A stretch of 5,724 bases of DNA from Calditrichota bacterium (GTDB taxonomy: Bacteria; Calditrichota; Calditrichia; RBG-13-44-9): assembly GCA_024276455.1 (NCBI GenBank), contig JAJRXE010000154.1, forward strand, positions 1-5,724, read 5' to 3'. Below are positions 1 through 5,114 of the stretch, piece by piece. Under the pieces are notes generated by a model. It saw only the letters and a list, made by a program, of their open reading frames with translations. It was not told the DNA's origin and did no database searches. The position numbers and the translations under genes were made by a program. Numbering within the stretch: the first letter of the stretch is position 1; each line of letters begins with the position of its first letter.

Positions 1-2
1 AT

Positions 3-509
3 TTGAATGATTACTACAACATTATGTCCCTCATGGAAAAACCCTTTTACCAATTTGTAGAATACGAGGTACCGGATAACTGGTGGAAATGCAAAAACTA
101 TCTGAATGTTCCGGTGGACGACTTTATGGAAGTCGTTAAAAAAGCCATCCGTGCCGGTTACACCATTGGAATTGGGGGCGATGTTTCCGAACCGGGTTAC
201 GATTCTCATGCCGAAGTGGCGGTGGTTCCCACTTTTGATATTCCTTCGGAATACATCGACGATTCCGCCCGAGAATTCCGTTTTAAGAACCATACAACCA
301 CCGACGACCACGCCATTCATCTGGTTGGTTACCTCACGAAAGACGGAAAAGATTGGTATCTGATTAAAGACTCGGCAGCCGGATCGCGTAATGGTAAAAA
401 CAAAGGTTATTATTTCTACCATGAAGATTACGTCAAGCTTAAAATAATGACCCTGATCATCCACAAAGACATGGTGCAAGACTTGTTGAAAAAGGTAAAG
501 AAAAATTAG
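3..509 (+). CDS. C1 (papain-fold, bleomycin hydrolase-like) peptidase, C-terminal part, 5' end outside window
   Basis: This is the C-terminal 168 residues of a cysteine peptidase. The reading frame is open at the left edge, so the TTG at position 3 is only the first complete codon, not a start. Visible family marks are the GYTIGIGGDVSEPGYD stretch (residues about 52-67), the catalytic-histidine block DDHAIHLVGY (His103), and the following strand WYLIKDS, which lines up with the KNSWG block of papain and bleomycin hydrolase. At the catalytic Asn position this protein has Asp123, and the usual WG after the serine is AA. The end, rich in Tyr and Lys (GYYFYHEDYVKLK), fits the aminopeptidase C/bleomycin hydrolase-like branch, which is usually cytoplasmic or periplasmic in bacteria. 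The catalytic Cys and any signal peptide lie outside the window. No good terminator follows. Family assignment is fairly secure; the substrate is unknown. Confidence 0.8.
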   Translation: MNDYYNIMSLMEKPFYQFVEYEVPDNWWKCKNYLNVPVDDFMEVVKKAIRAGYTIGIGGDVSEPGYDSHAEVAVVPTFDIPSEYIDDSAREFRFKNHTTTDDHAIHLVGYLTKDGKDWYLIKDSAAGSRNGKNKGYYFYHEDYVKLKIMTLIIHKDMVQDLLKKVKKN

Positions 510-526
510 GTAATTGTATTATTTTA

Positions 527-557
527 TTGAAACAAAGGGATCTTTTGAAAATAAAAT
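527..557 (+). promoter_or_regulatory. candidate sigma70-type promoter for the zinc-ribbon/trx/grx/groES cluster
   Basis: A -35-like TTGAAA (527-532) and a -10-like TAAAAT (552-557) each match the consensus at 5 of 6 positions, but the spacing of 19 bp is wide. They lie in the AT-rich gap between the peptidase stop (509) and the zinc-ribbon gene (623). Such matches are common by chance in AT-rich DNA, so this is a weak call. Confidence 0.3.
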
Positions 558-622
558 GAATTAAAAACAATTGTAACCTGAAGTAACTATTTTACATCAA
601 ATAGGCGATTCTAAAGATTTTA

Positions 623-808
623 GTGAGATTAGTGCAAAAAACATTACGAAACGAACAGCAGAGAGTCTGTCCAAAATGTGGAAAAAACATGAAGTTTCAT
701 CCGGGTTGTTGCGGTAATTTACCAATCTGGCGCTGTGAATTTTGTGGTGAGATTCGTAAATGGCAAGAACCTGTAAGAGAAGCTGACAAATATTTAACGC
801 TAAAATAG
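623..808 (+). CDS. small zinc-ribbon protein (61 aa)
   Basis: This small basic protein carries two CxxC knuckles, C16-P-K-C19 and C38-E-F-C41, typical of a zinc ribbon that binds one Zn ion. A His26 and a Cys29-Cys30 pair lie in the loop between them and could act as extra ligands or a redox pair. The start is uncertain: GTG at 623 gives 61 residues and an in-frame GTG at 632 gives 58. Neither has a strong ribosome binding site. The stop (806-808) lies 20 nt before the thioredoxin ATG, and that gene's ribosome binding site follows at once, so the two are probably cotranscribed. I do not recognise a named family. A zinc-ribbon regulator, chaperone-like or nucleic-acid-binding role is possible but not shown. 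Base composition is more AT-rich than the downstream genes. The conserved-looking cysteine spacing makes a real gene likely. Confidence 0.68.
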   Translation: MRLVQKTLRNEQQRVCPKCGKNMKFHPGCCGNLPIWRCEFCGEIRKWQEPVREADKYLTLK

Positions 809-812
809 TAAA

Positions 813-819
813 AAGGAGG
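813..819 (+). promoter_or_regulatory. ribosome binding site that decides the thioredoxin start
   Basis: AAGGAGG here lies 9 nt before the ATG at 829, but only 3 nt before the ATG at 823 and directly against the TTG at 820. The spacing therefore favours 829 as the start of thioredoxin. Confidence 0.75.
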
Positions 820-828
820 TTGATGTTA

Positions 829-1173
829 ATGAGTAAACCGATTCAGGTCACGGATGCGACATTTCAAAAAGAGGTGTTAGAATCGCCTATTCCCGTGCTG
901 GTGGATTTCTGGGCCCCCTGGTGTGCGCCCTGCCGGATTATTGCTCCGGTAGTGGAGGAGATTGCGCGCGATTACGAAGGTCTGGTAAAAGTGGTTAAAT
1001 TGAATACCGATGAGAACCAATACACCGCCATGGAGTACCAGATCATGGGTATTCCAACGCTGGGAATTTTTGTGAATGGTCGAATGGTCGATCAGATTGT
1101 GGGTGCAGTTCCCAAAAATCATATTGTGGAAAAACTGAACTATTACGTTCAGGGTGCATCAATGAAAAATTAA
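829..1173 (+). CDS. trxA: thioredoxin
   Basis: A cytoplasmic thiol-disulfide reductant of 114 residues, close to the usual size of about 108. It shows the thioredoxin fold signature: buried Asp26 in VDFWAPW, the active site W31-C32-A33-P34-C35, the cis-proline block GIPTL (Pro76), and FVNGRMVDQIVGA before the last helix. The active site is CAPC rather than the commoner CGPC, a known natural variant that should still be catalytic. There is no signal peptide. The start at 829 is chosen from ribosome-binding-site spacing over the in-frame ATG at 823. It is the second gene of a tight cluster; the glutaredoxin-like gene begins 14 nt after its stop. Thioredoxin would take electrons from thioredoxin reductase, which is not in the window, and reduce protein disulfides. 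The gene symbol is by family, as several paralogues are likely in the genome. Confidence 0.93.
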   Translation: MSKPIQVTDATFQKEVLESPIPVLVDFWAPWCAPCRIIAPVVEEIARDYEGLVKVVKLNTDENQYTAMEYQIMGIPTLGIFVNGRMVDQIVGAVPKNHIVEKLNYYVQGASMKN

Positions 1174-1174
1174 C

Positions 1175-1185
1175 GAGGTAGGAGG
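1175..1185 (+). promoter_or_regulatory. double ribosome binding site before the glutaredoxin gene
   Basis: Two Shine-Dalgarno-like runs lie between the thioredoxin stop and the ATG at 1188: GAGGT (1175-1179, spacing 8 nt) and GGAGG (1181-1185, spacing only 2 nt). The first has the better distance and is the more likely functional one. Confidence 0.55.
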
Positions 1186-1187
1186 AT

Positions 1188-1436
1188 ATGGCACAACAAG
1201 CTCGAGTGATTATTTTTACGACTCCGACGTGCAGTTTTTGCCGGGCGGCCAAACGCTATTTTATTGAGAAGAAAATTCGTTTCAAAGAGGTGGACGTCTC
1301 CCGCGATCAGAAAGCCGCGCAGGATATGATGCGGCGAACCGGCCAGATGGGTGTGCCGGTAATCCTTATCAACAATCGTCCCATCGTGGGATTTGACAAG
1401 CCTAAAATTAATAAACTGTTAGGGATAAAAGGCTAA
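1188..1436 (+). CDS. glutaredoxin-like (NrdH/glutaredoxin family) protein
   Basis: An 82-residue glutaredoxin-fold protein. It has the N-terminal strand VIIFTTPTC, a dithiol active site C15-S-F-C18, the middle strand FKEVDVSRD, the cis-proline block TGQMGVPVI (Pro57), and the NNRPIVGFD turn (residues 62-70) before the final helix. The VGFD turn is the usual glutathione or partner-contact position in this family. The CSFC motif and short length fit the glutaredoxin-like proteins that bacteria often use with thioredoxin reductase instead of glutathione, but the electron donor cannot be read from sequence. It lies between thioredoxin and groES with gaps of 14 and 13 nt, so cotranscription is very likely. 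The start is well placed. Confidence 0.88.
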   Translation: MAQQARVIIFTTPTCSFCRAAKRYFIEKKIRFKEVDVSRDQKAAQDMMRRTGQMGVPVILINNRPIVGFDKPKINKLLGIKG

Positions 1437-1437
1437 G

Positions 1438-1444
1438 AGGAGGT
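1438..1444 (+). promoter_or_regulatory. strong ribosome binding site of groES
   Basis: AGGAGGT overlaps the end of the spacer after the glutaredoxin stop (1434-1436) and sits 5 nt before the groES ATG at 1450. It is a full match to the 16S anti-Shine-Dalgarno, suggesting high translation. Confidence 0.75.
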
Positions 1445-1449
1445 AACAA

Positions 1450-1719
1450 ATGAAGGTTCAACCGATTGATGATCGTTTATTGATTCAACCCATTGAAGAG
1501 GAAGAGCAGCGGGTAGGCAGCATTATTATTCCCGACACGGCCAAAGAAAAACCGCGCATGGGCAAAGTGATTGCCGTTGGCACGGATGAGGACATCAAGG
1601 AAATTTTCAAGGAAGGCGACCGGATTCTTTTTGCCAAATACGCCGGCGACGAAATCAAAATCGACGGTCAGGAATACCTGATTGTCCAGCGCAGTGATGT
1701 CCTGGCAATTGTAAAATAA
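1450..1719 (+). CDS. groES: co-chaperonin GroES (Cpn10)
   Basis: This is the heptameric lid of the GroEL folding chamber, acting in the cytoplasm. At 89 residues it is slightly shorter than the usual 94-97. It shows the opening QPIDDRLLIQPI, the mobile loop with the GroEL-contact segment GSIIIPDTAKEKP (residues 23-35; III replaces the common IVL), GKVIAVG (38-44), GDRILFAKYAGDEIKIDG (56-73) and the closing EYLIVQRSDVLAIV. The shortening falls in the roof loop (residues 45-54), where typical GroES carries a few more residues. It is the last gene of the zinc-ribbon/trx/grx/groES cluster and is followed by a strong terminator. No groEL follows, so its partner GroEL must be encoded elsewhere. No CIRCE-like inverted repeat is visible upstream. 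Confidence 0.94.
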   Translation: MKVQPIDDRLLIQPIEEEEQRVGSIIIPDTAKEKPRMGKVIAVGTDEDIKEIFKEGDRILFAKYAGDEIKIDGQEYLIVQRSDVLAIVK

Positions 1720-1742
1720 GTCATTTTTAGGCAGGTTACCAT

Positions 1743-1770
1743 AAAGGCGGTTGAGAAACCGCCTTTTTTT
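1743..1770 (+). terminator. Rho-independent terminator after groES
   Basis: A perfect 10-bp stem AAAGGCGGTT / AACCGCCTTT closes on a GAGA tetraloop (1753-1756) and runs into a T tract to 1770. It lies 23 nt after the groES stop and should end the redox/groES transcript before the second GroES-like gene. Confidence 0.88.
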
Positions 1771-1843
1771 ACACCTATTGGCAATCTATTTGTGTTAAGA
1801 GGTTCTTTTTATTAAGTTTTTGGGGGCAAGAAAGGGCGTTACA

Positions 1844-2251
1844 ATGGGTAAAAAGAAACTTATTGTTACGGGCGATCGGATTCTCATTAAACCGGACGAA
1901 CGGGAAGATCGCACCAAAGTAGGGCTGTACCTTCCGCAAACGGTGAAGGAAAAAGAAGAGGTCATGGGAGGATTTGTAATTCAAACCGGCCCCGGGATTC
2001 CCCTGCCCGATCCAACCGGTCTGTCCGACGAACCCTGGAAAAATCTGACCCGGGAAATAAAATACTTACCGGTGGAAGCGCGTCCGGGCGACTATGCTCT
2101 TTTTCTGCGCAAGGCGGCAGTGGAGATTCACTACGAACATGAGAAATACCTGATTATTCCCCAAAGCGCCATTTTGGTGCTGGTTCGTGAAGAAGAGGAG
2201 ACAGAAGACCTCTCTTCCGAAGAAGATTCGGAAAATTTACCGTTCCTGTAA
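1844..2251 (+). CDS. divergent GroES-family protein with roof insertion and acidic C-terminal tail
   Basis: A 135-residue member of the GroES fold family. It keeps the opening strand LIVTGDRILIKPDERED, a mobile-loop-like segment VGLYLPQTVKEKEEV (26-40, where canonical GroES has GGIVLP...AKEKP), GFVIQTGPG (43-51), RPGDYALFL (80-88) and the closing EKYLIIPQSAILVLVRE (100-116). Between the glycine turn and the GD motif there is an insertion of about 20 residues (52-77, with DEPWKN), and residues 116-130 form a Glu/Asp/Ser-rich tail. Similar long GroES-like proteins are, to my knowledge, found beside normal GroES in FCB-group bacteria. The start ATG follows AAAGGG (1831-1836) at 7 nt; an upstream in-frame TTG at 1820 lacks such support. 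It lies beyond a terminator, so it probably has its own promoter. Whether it caps GroEL is unknown. Confidence 0.82.
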   Translation: MGKKKLIVTGDRILIKPDEREDRTKVGLYLPQTVKEKEEVMGGFVIQTGPGIPLPDPTGLSDEPWKNLTREIKYLPVEARPGDYALFLRKAAVEIHYEHEKYLIIPQSAILVLVREEEETEDLSSEEDSENLPFL

Positions 2252-2419
2252 TCTTGGTTCCCCCAAATCAGCGACATTCGGCAAGCGCTGCCAACGCAGA
2301 TCGCTTAGAGTAACTGTCTCAAATGCTTCAGCGGTGGGAATTTTAAGGTCGTTTCAGAGAATTAAAGGTAAAAGTTTCTCCCCTCCCCAGGGTTGGTCCA
2401 AATTGTTTCCCAATGAATT

Positions 2420-3295
2420 TTATTTAATCGCCAACACCCCTTGATAGGCTTCTTTTACCCGGGAAAAGCCGGCTTTCTTCAGTCGCGCCCGGGTTTGTTG
2501 GGCCAGGGAATGTTTCCGCTGTGCTTGATTGGGATTACCGGTGTAGTGGTAGAATTGACCATGTTGCCGCAAGATGCGAAAAATCCGGTGGTAAAATTCC
2601 AGGGAATAAAGTTGCGGGGCCAGGGCAAATCGAGGGGGATCGTGCAGAACGGCGGAGAAATACCCTTCCGGGATGTTTCCCAGAAATTGCTCCACCGGTT
2701 CTACGACGAGGTGAATTTTCGGACTGGTAAACAGTTCTTGCGACCAGGGATTTTCCCGGCAGAAATTGAGCACGTTCAGATCGGCTTCGCAGGCAATCAC
2801 CTGTTTGACGGTGCCGCGAGAGGCACTGGCAATGGCACTGTACCCCAGTCCCAAACAGGTTTCCAGCACCCGACCGCGCAGCAGTCCCAGAGAATTCAGT
2901 TTCCGACGGGTATCCAGGGCCGGATCGCCACCCTGGGTAACGTGCATTTTAATGCCGCTGATTTCGATGGTGGGCGGTTTACCAGGGGCAACGAAGACCA
3001 TCTTGTAGTATTTCTGCCTGGCCGGGTCAAAACGGTGCCACTTTTCCCAACCGTTTTTCCGGAAAATCCAGATGGTACGGGTATCTACTTCGGAAATTTC
3101 AATTTCGGGCAGCGGTAAGCGTATTTTCTTTTTTTCTACTACCACTTTTCCATCTTCCACCCGCACTTTGCAACGGCTTCGTCCCAGATCCAGCGACAGA
3201 TCTACGGTCTGGCTCTCTCCCTCCCGTTGCCTTTGTAACAACACAATCAGATCGGGCGGAGTCAGGAAAAAGCGTTGTTCCAGCGGTTCAATCAT
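2420..3295 (-). CDS. class I SAM-dependent methyltransferase, COG2521-like (predicted archaeal-type methyltransferase)
   Basis: A 291-residue protein. The C-terminal half is a Rossmann-fold methyltransferase: SAM-binding motif I VLETCLGLGYSAI (143-155), an acidic residue after strand 2 (Glu170 in ACEAD), the NPWS segment (182-185), the catalytic-type HDPPR (218-222), LYSLEFYHRIFRIL (229-242) and FYHYTG (248-253). This combination (TCLGLGY, NPWS, HDPPRF, YTG) is what I recall of the predicted archaeal methyltransferases of COG2521. The N-terminal 110 residues include a basic, strand-rich stretch and then KMHVTQGGDPALDTRRK (116-132), typical of the family just before motif I. DPPR suggests modification of an amino group on RNA or a small molecule, but the substrate is unknown. 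The ATG lies 3 nt after the upstream thioredoxin-like stop with no clear ribosome binding site, so translational coupling is likely. Confidence 0.82.
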   Translation of the reverse strand: MIEPLEQRFFLTPPDLIVLLQRQREGESQTVDLSLDLGRSRCKVRVEDGKVVVEKKKIRLPLPEIEISEVDTRTIWIFRKNGWEKWHRFDPARQKYYKMVFVAPGKPPTIEISGIKMHVTQGGDPALDTRRKLNSLGLLRGRVLETCLGLGYSAIASASRGTVKQVIACEADLNVLNFCRENPWSQELFTSPKIHLVVEPVEQFLGNIPEGYFSAVLHDPPRFALAPQLYSLEFYHRIFRILRQHGQFYHYTGNPNQAQRKHSLAQQTRARLKKAGFSRVKEAYQGVLAIK

Positions 3296-3298
3296 GGG

Positions 3299-3637
3299 CT
3301 ACATCTGGTAAACTTCTTCTAAGCGATCCAACACACTTTCCAGTTCACCTATTGAAAAATGGCGGCTTAATCGCTTTACTTCTTTCCCATCGGCAAAGAC
3401 AATAACCGTTGGTACACTGAACACCAATAGTTGACCGCTTACTTCCGGATATTGGTGAATGTCCACGTACAAAAATTCAAAATCTTCGTACTGTTTCACC
3501 AATTGCTCCACTTTAGGCCGCAGCACCTGACAAACATTACATTCCGGGTATGGAAAATAACCCACTAACAGATGGGTTTTCTCTAATTTTTGAAAAATTT
3601 CCTGTGCGCTCACTTTTTCCTCACGTTTTGATGACAC
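3299..3637 (-). CDS. thioredoxin-like protein with CNVC motif
   Basis: A 112-residue thioredoxin-fold protein: LLVGYFPYPECNVCQVLRP (23-41, active-site Cys33 and Cys36), FLYVDIHQYP (55-64), the cis-proline block FSVPTVIVFADGKEV (73-87, Pro76) and a C-terminal helix. The usual WCGPC is replaced by PECNVC, so the redox potential and partner should differ from standard thioredoxin. It has no signal peptide and looks cytoplasmic. The start is GTG at 3637, supported by AGGA (plus-strand 3647-3650) 9 nt upstream; an ATG just upstream is out of frame and soon stops. It is the first gene of a two-gene unit with the methyltransferase, sharing a 3-nt gap. A redox partner or stress-linked role is inferred only from the fold. 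Confidence 0.85.
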   Translation of the reverse strand: MSSKREEKVSAQEIFQKLEKTHLLVGYFPYPECNVCQVLRPKVEQLVKQYEDFEFLYVDIHQYPEVSGQLLVFSVPTVIVFADGKEVKRLSRHFSIGELESVLDRLEEVYQM

Positions 3638-3686
3638 TTCATAGATTCCTGCCCCTGCTTAAAGTTACGATTTTTTTCGGGAATGT

Positions 3687-3716
3687 ATTTTAAGAAGAAT
3701 TTTGTTAAATTCCCAA
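3687..3716 (-). promoter_or_regulatory. candidate promoter of the thioredoxin-like/methyltransferase unit
   Basis: Reading the minus strand, TTGGGA (3716-3711, 4 of 6 to the -35 consensus) is followed after 18 bp by TAAAAT (3692-3687, 5 of 6 to the -10 consensus). That would give a leader of about 40 nt before the GTG at 3637. It lies in the divergent spacer shared with the lysine-ketoglutarate reductase gene. For the plus-strand gene only an isolated -10-like TATGAT (3732-3737) is seen, with no -35 at proper distance. Confidence 0.4.
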
Positions 3717-3760
3717 TGGTTACAAGCATTTTATGATAACGAGAGTGAGAGAGACACAAG

Positions 3761-3766
3761 AGGAGG
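3761..3766 (+). promoter_or_regulatory. ribosome binding site fixing the lysine-ketoglutarate reductase start
   Basis: AGGAGG sits 4 nt before the ATG at 3771. The upstream in-frame extension back to 3702 has no such signal and its translation does not resemble the family, so 3771 is the start. Confidence 0.8.
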
Positions 3767-3770
3767 ACAA

Positions 3771-5090
3771 ATGAGAAACCGCATTGGCATCCGGAAAGAG
3801 GACAAGGATCCGACCGAAAAACGCGTTCCCTTAACCCCGAAACAGGTAAAAACCCTGATTGAACACCACCACGTGGAAGTGGTGGTGGAGCCGGCTCCCA
3901 ATCGAATTTTTAAAGACGAAGAATACCGTCAGGTGGGTGCCACTGTTTCGGACGATCTTTCCCAATGCAATATTATTTTCGGGGTAAAAGAAATCCCAAA
4001 AAAGCAATTTCTCCCCGAACACACTTACTGCTTTTTCTCTCACACCATAAAAGGTCAATCCTACAACATGCCCATGCTTCAGCGTATGCTGGATTTGCGG
4101 GACACCCTGATCGATTACGAAAAGGTGACCGATGAGAACGGTCGGCGGTTGATTTTTTTTGGGCGCTTTGCCGGTTATGCCGGTATGATCGATACCCTGT
4201 GGGCCTTTGGGCAACGACTGGCCTGGGAAGGCCTCGACACCCCTTTTAAACAAATTAAACAAGCACTCAATTATCCCAGTCTGGAAGCGGCTAAGGATTC
4301 GATTAAAGCAGTGGGAGCAGCGATTCAACAAAAGGAACTGCCGGAAAGCCTGATCCCCTTGGTCTGCGGATTTGCCGGATATGGACAGGTGTCGCAGGGA
4401 GCCCAAGAGATTTTCGACCTGCTGCCGGTGGAAACAATTTCTCCCAAGGAACTGGCTGCTTTTATGAAAGCGGGACATTTTTCCGCTAAGAAGGTTTACA
4501 AGGTGGTCTTCAAAGAAGAAGACATGGTGCGCCCGGCCAATCCCAACGACCGGTTTGATTTACAGGATTATTACCAGCATCCGGAGAAATATGTAGGACG
4601 TTTCGAGGAATATTTGCCCTACCTTACCCTGTTGGTTAACGGAATTTACTGGGAGCCCAAATATCCCCGCCTGGTTACCAAACAATTTTTACGACACTGG
4701 TACGAAAGGGAACAACAGCCCCGCTTGCGGGTGATTGGTGACATTACCTGCGACATTGAGGGCTCTATTGAGTGCAATCTGGAAGCGACCAATTCGTTAA
4801 ACCCGATTTATGTTTACCATCCTTTGGAAGAAAAAATTACTTACGGCTGGGAAGGAATCGGCCCGGTGGTGTTAGCGGTGGACAAGCTGCCCAGTGAGTT
4901 ACCGCGCGAGGCCTCTGAATCGTTTGGAAAAGCTCTGCTGCCGTTTGTCCCGGCATTGGCCCGGGCAGATTACACGGTCCCGTTCGAAGCACTGGAAATT
5001 CCCCCCGAATTTAAACGGGCGGTAATTGCCCATCAGGGCAAACTTACTCCGGATTACGAATATCTGCAGAAATACCTTACAACGGTGTGA
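3771..5090 (+). CDS. lysine-ketoglutarate reductase (saccharopine dehydrogenase, lysine-forming type; AASS N-terminal-like)
   Basis: A 439-residue stand-alone enzyme matching the N-terminal (LKR) half of animal AASS along its length. It should condense lysine and 2-oxoglutarate, with NADPH, to saccharopine in the cytoplasm. Visible blocks are the AlaDH/PNT-type N-terminus IGIRKEDKDPTEKRVPLTP (5-23), FFSHTIKGQ (88-96), LIDYEKVTDENGRR (113-126), FGRFAGYAGMIDTLWAFG (130-147), the nucleotide-binding turn GFAGYGQVSQGAQEIFDLLP (190-209), LLVNGIYWEPKYPRLVT (287-303), GDITCDIEGSIE (333-344) and LPREASESFGKALLPFVP (397-414). I recall close counterparts of each block in human AASS. The protein stops where the LKR half ends. 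The saccharopine dehydrogenase part lies just downstream as a separate convergent gene, which strongly supports the pathway call. Aminoadipate formation from lysine, for degradation or osmoprotection, is the likely use. Confidence 0.9.
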   Translation: MRNRIGIRKEDKDPTEKRVPLTPKQVKTLIEHHHVEVVVEPAPNRIFKDEEYRQVGATVSDDLSQCNIIFGVKEIPKKQFLPEHTYCFFSHTIKGQSYNMPMLQRMLDLRDTLIDYEKVTDENGRRLIFFGRFAGYAGMIDTLWAFGQRLAWEGLDTPFKQIKQALNYPSLEAAKDSIKAVGAAIQQKELPESLIPLVCGFAGYGQVSQGAQEIFDLLPVETISPKELAAFMKAGHFSAKKVYKVVFKEEDMVRPANPNDRFDLQDYYQHPEKYVGRFEEYLPYLTLLVNGIYWEPKYPRLVTKQFLRHWYEREQQPRLRVIGDITCDIEGSIECNLEATNSLNPIYVYHPLEEKITYGWEGIGPVVLAVDKLPSELPREASESFGKALLPFVPALARADYTVPFEALEIPPEFKRAVIAHQGKLTPDYEYLQKYLTTV

Positions 5091-5114
5091 ATCAGGTGAC
5101 GTATTCGTTATCAG

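Noticed and set aside
533..547. Terminator hairpin after the peptidase gene (CAAAGG/CTTTTG)
   Set aside because: The stem is 6 bp with one wobble pair and no clear T tract; too weak.
1789..1820. Bacteroidota-type promoter (TTTG and TAAGTTTT about 20 bp apart) before the second GroES-like gene
   Set aside because: The match is partial, and the strong Shine-Dalgarno sequences in the window argue against a Bacteroidota promoter system; not enough to call.
2215..2233. Hairpin TTCCGAA-GAAGA-TTCGGAA at the end of the second GroES-like gene
   Set aside because: The 7-bp stem is AT/GC mixed, lies in coding sequence for the acidic tail and lacks a following T tract; codon bias for Glu and Ser explains it.
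2252..2419. Possible terminator or small RNA in the 168-bp gap between the converging GroES-like and methyltransferase genes
   Set aside because: Only short stems (for example GGCA/TGCC at 2280-2292) without T tracts were found; I see no gene or clear signal.
2441..3118. Long plus-strand open frame (225 codons) opposite the methyltransferase
   Set aside because: It is the antisense shadow of a gene with clear methyltransferase motifs; its translation has no recognisable domain and no ribosome binding site.
3702..3770. N-terminal extension of the lysine-ketoglutarate reductase reading frame starting at TTG 3702
   Set aside because: AGGAGG sits right before the ATG at 3771, and family similarity begins there; the extension has no ribosome binding site and does not look like the family.
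3831..4478. Minus-strand open frame (215 codons) inside the lysine-ketoglutarate reductase gene
   Set aside because: It lies wholly opposite a gene with strong family similarity; no start signal or domain supports it.
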